Part shown: positions 6,860 to 13,327 of the stretch, one piece after another | Position numbering within the stretch: the stretch's first letter is position 1 | Layout of the letters: every line of letters begins with the position of its first letter | Assembly: GCA_046593875.1 (NCBI GenBank) | Contig: JBKJQQ010000187.1 | Location: forward strand, 1-17,587 | Reading direction: 5' to 3' | Source: SCTD01 sp046593875 | Lineage (GTDB): Bacteria > Actinomycetota > Actinomycetes > Mycobacteriales > SCTD01 | Length of the DNA: 17,587 nucleotides | Translations under genes and position numbers: made by a program | The notes under the pieces: generated by a model | The model's database searches: none | The model's input: the letters and a program-made list of their open reading frames with translations, nothing else | What the model was told of the DNA's origin: nothing

Positions 6860-7552
6860 TCACGCGGGCACCTCGGCGCGGGCCTTGCGGTGCTCGTGGA
6901 AGGACAGGATCTGCAGCTCGTTGCTCAGGTCGACGCGGCGCACGTCGACGTCGTCCGGCACCTGCAGCACGGTCGGGGCGAAGTTGAGGATGCTCCGGAC
7001 TCCGGCCGCCACCAGCTGGTCGCAGACGTCCTGCGCCCCCGCGGCCGGCGTCGCGATGACGCCGATGGAGACGTCCTCGTCGCGGACGACGTCGGCCAGC
7101 TCGTCCAGCGAACGGATCGCCATCCCGTTGACGACGTCACCGAGGCGGGACGCGTCGGCGTCGAGCAGCGCGGCGATCCGGAAGCCGCGGTCGTCGAAGC
7201 CGCCGTAGCCGGCCAGCGCCTGCCCGAGGTTGCCGACGCCGACGAGCACCACCGACCAGCGCTGCCCGAGGCCGAGCGCACCGCTGATGTGGAAGACCAG
7301 CTCCTGCACCTCGTAGCCCACACCCCGGGTGCCGTAGGACCCCAGATGGGACAGGTCCTTGCGCAGCTTCGCCGAGCCCACGCCCGCGGCCGTGGCCAGC
7401 GCCTCGCTGCTCACCGTCGTACGGCCGTCGTCGGCCAGGGCGTGCAGGGCGCGCAGGTAGACCGGCAGCCGCGCGACGGTCGCCTCGGGGACCTCGGCGC
7501 GTCGGGCGCCCGGCACGTCAGTGGCACGAGGACCGCTGGCCTGCGCGCTCAC
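6860..7552 (-). CDS. rex: Redox-sensing transcriptional repressor Rex
   Basis: A dimeric repressor that binds DNA when NADH/NAD+ is low and releases it when NADH rises. The 230-aa protein has an N-terminal winged helix (about 28-75, including SEALATAAGVGSAKLRKDLS and the GSYGTRGVGY wing), a Rossmann NAD(H) domain with VGVGNLG (104-110), a glycine-rich segment, and a C-terminal dimer-swap helix (NELQILSFHEHRKARAEV). The GTG start at 7552 is supported by GGGAG upstream at 5-7 nt spacing. An extra ~25-residue, poorly structured N-terminus precedes the DNA-binding domain. It heads the hem operon, with a Rex-type operator in its own promoter, so autoregulation is expected. This rex-hemACD order matches the Streptomyces coelicolor operon. 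Confidence 0.95.
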   Translation of the reverse strand: MSAQASGPRATDVPGARRAEVPEATVARLPVYLRALHALADDGRTTVSSEALATAAGVGSAKLRKDLSHLGSYGTRGVGYEVQELVFHISGALGLGQRWSVVLVGVGNLGQALAGYGGFDDRGFRIAALLDADASRLGDVVNGMAIRSLDELADVVRDEDVSIGVIATPAAGAQDVCDQLVAAGVRSILNFAPTVLQVPDDVDVRRVDLSNELQILSFHEHRKARAEVPA

Positions 7553-7600
7553 GACGTCTCCCGCCCGACGGGGCGCGACCGCGCTGCCCCTGCAGACGCC

Positions 7601-7629
7601 AGGTTACGCGCTTGTGAACGGATGCACAA
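7601..7629 (-). promoter_or_regulatory. rex-hem promoter with embedded Rex operator
   Basis: On the minus strand, TTGTGC (7629-7624) and TAACCT (7606-7601) are separated by exactly 17 nt, a good sigma-70-type promoter. Transcription should start near 7594, giving a leader of about 42 nt before rex. The dyad TTGTGAACGGATGCACAA (plus strand, 7612-7629) overlaps the -35 box and spacer. Its core TGTGAACGGATGCACA matches the Streptomyces Rex operator TGTGAACGCGTTCACA, as I remember it, at 13 of 16 positions, with the outer TGTG/CACA perfect. Bound Rex would block RNA polymerase here. Confidence 0.8.
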
Positions 7630-7644
7630 AGTCGGTGAGCGTCG

Positions 7645-7908
7645 TCACAGCCGCAGGCCGAGGGCCTTCCGGAGCACCTTCTCGTCGATGCGCCAGTAGG
7701 CGTGCTCGACCCCGTCGAGCAGCACCACCGGCACCTTGTCGCTCCACCGCGCGCGGTCCTCGTCAGCGGCATCCACGTCGCGCACCTCCAGCGGCACGCC
7801 TGCGTCGGCGGCGGCCTTCGCGACGACGGGCTCGGCCGACGCGCAGAGCGTGCAGCCCTCCCGCGTCACCAGCACCACCGCGCCGACCCGGCGACGCCCG
7901 AGCCTCAT
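7645..7908 (-). CDS. Glutaredoxin-like thioredoxin-fold protein
   Basis: An 87-aa protein with a thioredoxin/glutaredoxin-like fold: strand VGAVVLVT, redox pair Cys19-x-x-Cys22 (REGCTLCASAE) and the cis-Pro loop KVPVVLLDG (Pro60). It has no membrane or secretion signal, so it is probably a cytosolic thiol oxidoreductase; partner and electron donor are unknown. Two starts are possible. ATG 7908 has GAGGG 5 nt upstream and is preferred. GTG 7920 would overlap the TGA of the acyl-CoA ligase gene (7917-7920) and add four residues. It sits directly upstream of rex, a position I recall for similar proteins in several actinobacteria, but rex has its own promoter. Confidence 0.8.
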   Translation of the reverse strand: MRLGRRRVGAVVLVTREGCTLCASAEPVVAKAAADAGVPLEVRDVDAADEDRARWSDKVPVVLLDGVEHAYWRIDEKVLRKALGLRL

Positions 7909-7916
7909 GCTGTCCC

Positions 7917-9443
7917 TCACCCAGCGAGCTCGCGCAGCCTGCCCTTGCTGACCTTGCCGGTCGCGCTGTGCGGCAGCTCGTCGACGAACTCCACCGACGT
8001 CGGGCACTTGAAGCGGGCCAGCGACCGGGCGCAGTGCGCGATCAGGTCGTCGGCGGAGACGCGAGCGCCGGCCGTGAGGACGACCAGCGCCTTGACCGAC
8101 TCCCCGGTGTACGGGTGGGTGACCCCGAGCACCGCCGCCTCCACGACGTCCGGGTGCGCCGCCAGCACGTCCTCGACCTCGCGCGGGTAGACGTTGAAGC
8201 CGCTCACCAGGATCAGCTCCTTGCGGCGGTCGACCAGGAACAGGTCGCCGTCGTCGTCGAGCACCGCGATGTCGCCGGTGGCGAACCAGCCGTCGCCGTC
8301 CGGCCCGTCGGTGGCGTCGGGCCAGTAGCCGAGGAAGAGGTTCGCCCCTCGTACGACGATCTCGCCGGGGTCGCCCTCGTGCACCTCGCGGCCGGCCTCA
8401 TCGCGCAGGACCAGCTCGACGCCCGGGATGGGCTGACCGATCGAGAAGGGCTTGGCGACCTCGCTCATCAGCGTGCTCGTCAGCACCGGGGCGGTCTCGG
8501 TGAGGCCGTAGCCCTCGAAGACGTGGTGCCCGGTGATGTCCAGGATCCGGTGGAGCACCGGGCCGGGCAGCGGGGCCGCGCCCGAGAGCGCCACCCGTAC
8601 GGAGGTGAAGGCGTCGCCGACGTCGGGGAGCATCGACCAGGCGACGTACATCGGCGGGGCGCCCAGCACGCTGGTGATGCCGTGCCTGCGGATCTCGGCC
8701 AGCGTCTCGACCGGGTCGAAGCGCTCCACGAGCACGCCGGTCGCGGCCTCGCGGGCGACCGCCCCGAGGCCGGCGTTGAGGCCGTAGATGTGGAACAGCG
8801 GCAGGACGAGCAGCACGACGTCGTCCGCGGCGATGACCGGGGGGTCGATCTCGGCGCCCTGCGCGAGGTTCGCGAGCAGCGCCCGGTGCGGGAGCATCGC
8901 GCCCTTGGGCTTGCCGCTGGTGCCCGAGGTGTAGATCAGCACCGCGAGGTCCTCGCCGCCGCGGTCGCTCTCCACCGGACCGCCCCCGGCCTCGAGCAGC
9001 GCGTCCCAGGTGGTCGCGCCGGGCGGGGCCGTGTCGACGCCGGTGACGACCAGGTGCTCGAGCCCGTCGAGCTCGGCGGCCACGACCTGCGCGGTGGCCG
9101 CGGTGCCGCGGGTGGTGACCAGCGCGCGGGCGCCGCTGTCGCCGAGGGCGTGGGCCAGCTCGTCGCGGGTGTAGCCGGGGTTGAGCGGCACGGCGACCAG
9201 GCCCGCCCGCAGGACGCCGAAGTACGCGACCGGGAAGTCCGGGGTGTTGGGCAGGTGGATGCCGACGCGATCCCCCGGCACCAGGCCGAGGGCCAGCAGC
9301 CCGCCGGCCGCGGCGTCGACCGCGGCATCGACCTGCGCCCACGTGAGCGTGCTGCCGCGGTGGACGAAGGCGGCGGCGTCGCCCCGGCGCTGGGCGGCGG
9401 AGCGCACCAGCTCGGCGAGGTTCCCGGCTCCGGGTTCAGTCAC
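7917..9443 (-). CDS. AMP-forming acyl-CoA synthetase/ligase
   Basis: ANL-superfamily enzyme that activates a carboxylate with ATP to an acyl-AMP and transfers it to CoA. The 508-aa protein has the phosphate loop YTSGTSGKPKG (171-181), LFHIYGLN (216-223), GYGLTETAP (311-319), TGD (389-391), the hinge region DRRKELILVSGFNVYPREVED (405-425) and the A10 lysine Lys497 in HSATGKVSKGRL. A fatty-acid substrate fits the family best, but specificity cannot be read here. The GTG at 9443 is chosen because GGAGGG lies 7 nt upstream; a longer frame to 9509 has no such site. It is followed by the glutaredoxin-like gene with a 0-10 nt gap, so the two are probably cotranscribed. Confidence 0.88.
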   Translation of the reverse strand: MTEPGAGNLAELVRSAAQRRGDAAAFVHRGSTLTWAQVDAAVDAAAGGLLALGLVPGDRVGIHLPNTPDFPVAYFGVLRAGLVAVPLNPGYTRDELAHALGDSGARALVTTRGTAATAQVVAAELDGLEHLVVTGVDTAPPGATTWDALLEAGGGPVESDRGGEDLAVLIYTSGTSGKPKGAMLPHRALLANLAQGAEIDPPVIAADDVVLLVLPLFHIYGLNAGLGAVAREAATGVLVERFDPVETLAEIRRHGITSVLGAPPMYVAWSMLPDVGDAFTSVRVALSGAAPLPGPVLHRILDITGHHVFEGYGLTETAPVLTSTLMSEVAKPFSIGQPIPGVELVLRDEAGREVHEGDPGEIVVRGANLFLGYWPDATDGPDGDGWFATGDIAVLDDDGDLFLVDRRKELILVSGFNVYPREVEDVLAAHPDVVEAAVLGVTHPYTGESVKALVVLTAGARVSADDLIAHCARSLARFKCPTSVEFVDELPHSATGKVSKGRLRELAG

Positions 9444-9520
9444 TGCCAGCCCCTCCGGTCGCGGCCGGCGGCACACGACCGACCGTTCGGAAGTGTTCCA
9501 CAGCAGCAAGCACCCCGACG

Positions 9521-11857
9521 TCAGCCCGGTGGGGCCTCGCCGCCCGGGCTCGGGTCGGAGGTCGGCGGGACGATCGGCGGCGGCTCCTGCGGAGGCGCCT
9601 GCGAAGGCTGGGGGTCGGCCGGCGGGGGCGCCTGCGTGGGCTGCTGCTGCACCTCGGGGGCCGGTGCCGGGGCCTGCGTCGCGCGGCGGCGGCGCGGCCG
9701 GGTCGTCTGCACCGGCTCGGCCTCGGTGGCGGTGGGAGCGGTCGAGGCCGGCGGCTCACCGTTGGCCACCCGCCGCTTCTCCGCCTGGATCTCCCGCAGG
9801 ATCTCGAAGGTGCGGTCGAAGATCTTGGCCGGGAGCGTCCCGCCGAAGACCTGCTTGACGCCGTTGACGTTCTTCATGCCGCCGCAGGAACGGCTCTGGA
9901 CGCCGTCGCAGTTCTGGTCCTCGTAGCCCATCCACACCGACAGGCAGATGTTCTGCGGGGACTTGGCGCAGCCGATGAACCAGGCGTCGGTGCTGTCGTT
10001 GGTCGTGCCGGTCTTGCCGTAGACCGGGAAGTCCTGGCGCGCGTCGCGGGCGGTGCCGCCGGGCTGCGTGACGCCGGACATCGCCTCGACCACGCGGTCG
10101 GCGACGTCGCTGGGCATGGCCCGCCGCACCGGCTCGGGCTTGGCCGGCTCCTTCTCGAGCACGGCACCGTCGGAGGAGCGCGTCTCGGTGACGTAGCGGG
10201 GCTTCATGTGCACGCCGTCGTTCATCAGCGTGCCGAAGGCGTTGGCCATCGACAGCGGCGTGACCAGCGCCGACGGCCCCAGGCCGAACGAGCTGATGCT
10301 GGTGAAGAACTTCTCCTCGTTGGCGACGACGCCGGAGTCGAGCATCACCTTCCGGATCCGCTCGCGGCCGACCTCGATGGCCAGCGGCACGTAGACGGTG
10401 TTGACCGAGCCCTGCAGCGCGCGGCGCAGGGTGATGCGGCCGCGGCTGCCGCCGTCCTCACCGGCGGCGTTGCAGTAGCGGTAGATGCCGTCCTTGGCGA
10501 AGCGGTCGCGGATCGTGCTGCACGCCGGGGCGGGGCGGCGGGTGTTGAGCGACAGCCCCTTCTCCAGCGCGACGGCGAGCGTGAAGGGCTTGATGGTGGA
10601 GCCCGTCGAGCGCTTGGCGTTGGTCGCCAGGTTGAAGTCGTCGCGCTGGTAGCCGAACGTGGCCTCGCGGCGGTTGCCCTTCTTGTCGATCAGCTCCGGG
10701 ACGCGGCGCAGCGTCGTCATCGCCTTCACGTCGCCGTTGCGGATGTCGACGGCGACCACGGCGGTCTGCGGGTCGCTGTCGTCCGGTAGGACCTCCTTCG
10801 CCGCGCGGGTGACGGCCTCCTGGAGGTCGCTGTCCAGCGTCGTCGTCACGCGCAGGCCACCGCGGTAGAGCGCGTCCTCGTCGTCCTTGTACTTCGCGCG
10901 CAGCTGGGCCTTGACCAGGTCGGCGAACTCCGGCGACGTGCTCGGCGGCTCCGGCGGCGTCTCCATGAGGGGCTTGACCGCAGCCGTGCGACGGAAGGCG
11001 TCGCTGGCCTGCTGGGTGGTGATGTGCTTGTTGATCACCATCTGGTTCAGCGTGTACTGCTGCCGCTTGCGGGCGGTCGTGAAGTCCTTGACCGGGTTCC
11101 ACGCCGACGGGGCGGGCGCGATGCCGGCCATCATGGAGGCGCGCGCCAGCGCGAGGCCCTCGTCGCGCCGCTTGCGCCCCTCGTCCAGGTCGAGGTCCTT
11201 GACGTCGACGCCGAAGTAGTACTTGGCCGCCGCCTGCACGCCGTAGACGTTGTTGCCGAGGTAGAGCACGTTGAGGTAGTCGGTGAGGATCTCCTCCTTG
11301 CTCTTGCGGTTCTCCAGCCGGACCGCGAGGCCGGCCTCCTTCACCTTGCGCAGCAGCGTCCGCTCGTTGCCGACGTAGACGTTCTTGACGTACTGCTGGG
11401 TGATCGTCGAGCCGCCCTGCGTGCGACCGCCGGCCAGGTCGCGGTAGGCCGCGCGCAGCGTCGCCGACGGGTCGACGCCCTTGTGCACGAGGAACTGCGA
11501 GTCCTCCGCCGAGATGATGGCCTTGCGCATCACGTCGGGGATGTCCTCGGCCTTGATGACCTCGCGCCGCTGCGGCGGGCGGATCTGTGCGAACTGGGTC
11601 CCGTCCGAGGACAGCAGCAGCACCGACTTCGGCGCCGGTGGGACGGCGCGCACGTCGAAGGGCGCGGCCAGCAGCCCGGTCACGAAGGTCGTCAGCCCGA
11701 CCACGACCGCGAGCACGAGGACGAGGAAGGTGCGAGCGGCGCGGCGGCCGCGGCGGCGCCGGCGGGCCGCCGGGGACAGCCGGCGGGGGGCGCCCGGGGG
11801 GCGGGCAGAACGGGATGCACCGGCACGTCCTGCGCGGGGGACGGCAGCCGGTGACAT
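9521..11857 (-). CDS. Class A penicillin-binding protein (bifunctional peptidoglycan synthase)
   Basis: Polymerises and cross-links peptidoglycan outside the membrane. The 778-aa protein has a basic, Arg/Pro-rich cytoplasmic N-terminus (1-42), one membrane anchor (about 43-65), a GT51 glycosyltransferase domain (about 85-260, catalytic Glu118 in SAEDSQF, plus QGGSTITQQ and LNVLYLGNNVYG) and a penicillin-binding transpeptidase domain (about 335-680). The latter carries Ser420-TIK, Ser484-V-N and Lys615-TG. Extracellular cysteines (446, 462, 630, 638, 650, 658) could pair as disulfides. The C-terminal ~80 residues are Pro/Gln/Ala-rich and probably wall-spanning. ATG 11857 is chosen because upstream codons are antisense to the response regulator. 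It has no clear Shine-Dalgarno sequence but a TACCCT box 6 nt before, suggesting a leaderless mRNA. Confidence 0.93.
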   Translation of the reverse strand: MSPAAVPRAGRAGASRSARPPGAPRRLSPAARRRRRGRRAARTFLVLVLAVVVGLTTFVTGLLAAPFDVRAVPPAPKSVLLLSSDGTQFAQIRPPQRREVIKAEDIPDVMRKAIISAEDSQFLVHKGVDPSATLRAAYRDLAGGRTQGGSTITQQYVKNVYVGNERTLLRKVKEAGLAVRLENRKSKEEILTDYLNVLYLGNNVYGVQAAAKYYFGVDVKDLDLDEGRKRRDEGLALARASMMAGIAPAPSAWNPVKDFTTARKRQQYTLNQMVINKHITTQQASDAFRRTAAVKPLMETPPEPPSTSPEFADLVKAQLRAKYKDDEDALYRGGLRVTTTLDSDLQEAVTRAAKEVLPDDSDPQTAVVAVDIRNGDVKAMTTLRRVPELIDKKGNRREATFGYQRDDFNLATNAKRSTGSTIKPFTLAVALEKGLSLNTRRPAPACSTIRDRFAKDGIYRYCNAAGEDGGSRGRITLRRALQGSVNTVYVPLAIEVGRERIRKVMLDSGVVANEEKFFTSISSFGLGPSALVTPLSMANAFGTLMNDGVHMKPRYVTETRSSDGAVLEKEPAKPEPVRRAMPSDVADRVVEAMSGVTQPGGTARDARQDFPVYGKTGTTNDSTDAWFIGCAKSPQNICLSVWMGYEDQNCDGVQSRSCGGMKNVNGVKQVFGGTLPAKIFDRTFEILREIQAEKRRVANGEPPASTAPTATEAEPVQTTRPRRRRATQAPAPAPEVQQQPTQAPPPADPQPSQAPPQEPPPIVPPTSDPSPGGEAPPG

Positions 11858-11911
11858 GCTTCGAGGGTACGTCCGCGACGTGGATCGTGACGCGTACGGC
11901 AAGGTGGGACC
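11858..11911. promoter_or_regulatory. Divergent promoter region between PBP and receiver gene
   Basis: The 54-nt gap separates divergent starts. For the PBP, TACCCT (minus strand, 11869-11864) fits a -10 box placed so that transcription would begin at the A of ATG 11857. For the receiver gene, AAGGTGG (11901-11907) is a Shine-Dalgarno sequence 4 nt before GTG 11912; no convincing -10 box is seen. GTACG (11868-11872) and CGTAC (11893-11897) form an imperfect dyad spanning the gap, a possible shared operator. Confidence 0.35.
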
Positions 11912-12319
11912 GTGACCCACGACCCCGCGCGCGGCGCCAAGGCGGTCCGCGTGCTCGTGGTCGACGACACCGAGCACGTGCGGCGCTTCGTCGCGGACAT
12001 GCTCGCGCTGGACGGCTTCGAGGTCGTCGGCACCGCCGCCGGCGGCGACGAGGCGGTCGCGCTGGCGGTCGAGCACGACCCGCACGTCGTGGTGATGGAC
12101 CTGCGCATGCCGGGCATCGACGGCCTCGAGGCCACCCGCCGGCTGCGCGCGGTGCGCGCGGGCCAGCAGGTCGTCCTCTACACGGCCTACCTCGACGCCA
12201 CCATCGAGGAGCAGGCGCGCGAGGCGGGAGTGGCCCTGTGCCTGGGCAAGGTGGAGGGCCTGCCCCGGCTGGAGCGCGAGCTGTCCCGGCTCACGCTGGC
12301 GCTCTCCCGCCGGGACTGA
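11912..12319 (+). CDS. Receiver-only (orphan) response regulator
   Basis: A 135-aa stand-alone CheY-like receiver. The acidic pocket is Asp18-Asp19 (LVVDD), the phospho-acceptor is Asp63 (VVVMDLRMPGIDG), the switch Thr is Thr91 (VLYTAYLD) and the conserved Lys is Lys113 (CLGKVEG). All key residues are present, so phosphorylation is expected. There is no DNA-binding or enzymatic output domain after about residue 130, and no histidine kinase gene is adjacent. It probably acts by protein-protein contact. The GTG start is supported by AAGGTGG 4 nt upstream; the first ten residues are a short non-conserved lead-in. It lies between the divergent PBP gene and the BldN-like sigma gene, so a link to wall synthesis or development is possible but unproven. 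Confidence 0.88.
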   Translation: MTHDPARGAKAVRVLVVDDTEHVRRFVADMLALDGFEVVGTAAGGDEAVALAVEHDPHVVVMDLRMPGIDGLEATRRLRAVRAGQQVVLYTAYLDATIEEQAREAGVALCLGKVEGLPRLERELSRLTLALSRRD

Positions 12320-12457
12320 GCGCCGCCCGGCCTCAGGGCGAGGCGGCCACCTGCCGACACAGGGGGTAGCCGTTCCCGTACCATCTGTGGTCACGCTCAC
12401 GTCCGCGACCCGCCGGGGTCAGGGAGTGGGCGTCCCTCCCGTGCGACAGGAGACCCC
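12320..12457 (+). promoter_or_regulatory. Upstream region of the bldN-like gene
   Basis: Non-coding region with several small elements. GCCTC-AGGGC-GAGGC is a short dyad just after the receiver stop and could be a weak terminator. TACCAT (12379-12384) fits a -10 box but has no good -35 box. ACCA-TCTG-TGGT (12380-12391) is an inverted repeat overlapping that box and fits the AC-N5-GT core that I recall for BldD sites; the flanking bases do not fit. AGGGA-GTGGGCG-TCCCT (12421-12437) can form a small hairpin just before the leader-ORF ribosome site. All of these are low-confidence single-sequence calls. Confidence 0.3.
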
Positions 12458-12520
12458 GTGAGCCGCGCCTCGCGAGCTGCCTCCGGGTCCCGTCGCGCCC
12501 TCGCCCGGATGCAGGGGTGA
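12458..12520 (+). CDS. 20-codon leader ORF coupled to bldN-like sigma gene
   Basis: GTG at 12458 has the best Shine-Dalgarno sequence in this part of the window, AGGAGA (12448-12453), 4 nt upstream. The ORF encodes 20 residues rich in Arg, Ala and Ser (VSRASRAASGSRRALARMQG). Its TGA (12518-12520) overlaps the GTG start of the sigma gene in a GTGA (12517-12520). The sigma start itself has only a poorly placed purine run (GCAGGG touching the start). Ribosomes loaded on the leader would therefore supply sigma translation. The peptide shows no run of one amino acid that would mark a classical attenuator. Confidence 0.5.
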   Translation: MSRASRAASGSRRALARMQG

Positions 12521-13188
12521 CCCCGCCCACCGTGGTGGCCCCCCGTCCGTCCACGGCCGTCAGCCTGCCCGCGCCCACCGTCGCCGGCGACGACACGACC
12601 GCCGTGGTGCACGCTCCCGCCGAGGGCGAGGTCGCGGTCACCCTCGCGCTCGTCCAGCGCGCACAGGCCGGCGACACCGAGGCCTTCGGCGAGCTGTACG
12701 ACCGCTACGTCGACCAGGTCTACCGCTACGTCTACTACCGCGTCGGCAGCGCGCAGGTGGCCGAGGACCTCACCAGCGAGACGTTCCTGCGGGCGCTGCG
12801 CCGGCTCGGCTCGTTCACCTGGCAGGGCCGCGACGTCGGCGCCTGGTTCGTGACGATCGCCCGCAACCTGATCGCCGACCACTACAAGAGCAGCCGCTAC
12901 AAGCTCGAGATGACGTCCGACGACGTCACTGCCGTCAGTGAGGCGCGCGTCTCGCACGACGGCCCGGAGAACGCCGTCCTCGAAGCGATGCAGAACAAGG
13001 TGCTGCTCGAGGCGGTCAAGCAGCTCAACGCCGAGCAGCAGGAGTGCATCGTCCTGCGCTTCCTGCAGGGGCTCTCGGTCGCCGAGACCGCGCAGGCCAT
13101 GGGCAAGAACGACGGGGCGATCAAGGCGCTGCAGTACCGCGCCATCCGCTCGCTGGGTCGGCTCCTGCCCGAGGGCGTGGAGCTATGA
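12517..13188 (+). CDS. bldN: ECF-type RNA polymerase sigma factor, BldN family
   Basis: Directs RNA polymerase to developmental and cell-surface promoters in Streptomyces relatives. In the 223-aa protein, sigma region 2 spans about 44-125 (LALVQRAQAGDTEAFGELYDRY, VAEDLTSETFLRALRR, FTWQGRDVGAWFVTIARNLIADHYKSS). Region 4 spans about 160-216 (LNAEQQECIVLRFLQGLSVAET and the helix-turn-helix MGKNDGAIKALQYRAIRSL). These blocks closely resemble Streptomyces BldN as I remember it. The N-terminal extension is only about 43 residues, Pro/Thr/Val-rich and low complexity, shorter than the ~86-residue pro-sequence described for S. coelicolor BldN. No ATG/GTG/TTG exists upstream in frame before a stop at 12367, so GTG 12517 is the earliest start. 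A DUF5667/RsbN-like gene follows, as in Streptomyces. Confidence 0.85.
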   Translation: MTPPTVVAPRPSTAVSLPAPTVAGDDTTAVVHAPAEGEVAVTLALVQRAQAGDTEAFGELYDRYVDQVYRYVYYRVGSAQVAEDLTSETFLRALRRLGSFTWQGRDVGAWFVTIARNLIADHYKSSRYKLEMTSDDVTAVSEARVSHDGPENAVLEAMQNKVLLEAVKQLNAEQQECIVLRFLQGLSVAETAQAMGKNDGAIKALQYRAIRSLGRLLPEGVEL

Positions 13189-13327
13189 CGGCTCTGCTGG
13201 GTGTCCGCATAGTCACAACGAGTCATTCTCGTTGCGCACCCGTCACCGCCTCCCGCCTACGGTCGTTGCCTCTCGTGACCGTGCGTGCAGGACGAGGCCA
13301 CTCAGGTGAAGGACGGGAGGTGCAGCG
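13189..13327 (+). promoter_or_regulatory. Candidate sigma-BldN-type promoter and inverted repeat before anti-sigma gene
   Basis: The gap holds a perfect 7-bp inverted repeat, CAACGAG-TCATT-CTCGTTG (13216-13234), followed by no T-run, so an operator is as likely as a terminator. After it come CGTCAC (13241-13246) and CGTTGC (13264-13269) separated by 17 nt. These resemble the recalled sigma-BldN consensus CGTAAC-N16-CGTTGA, five of six matches in each box but one nt longer spacing. Transcription would start near 13276. GGGAGG (13315-13320) is the ribosome site 7 nt before GTG 13328. Confidence 0.4.

Noticed and set aside
6848..6865. Second Rex operator between rex and hemA
   Set aside because: GTGAAC-TGT-GATCAC has a 3-nt centre instead of 2 and a weak right half. 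It overlaps the rex stop, with no promoter nearby.
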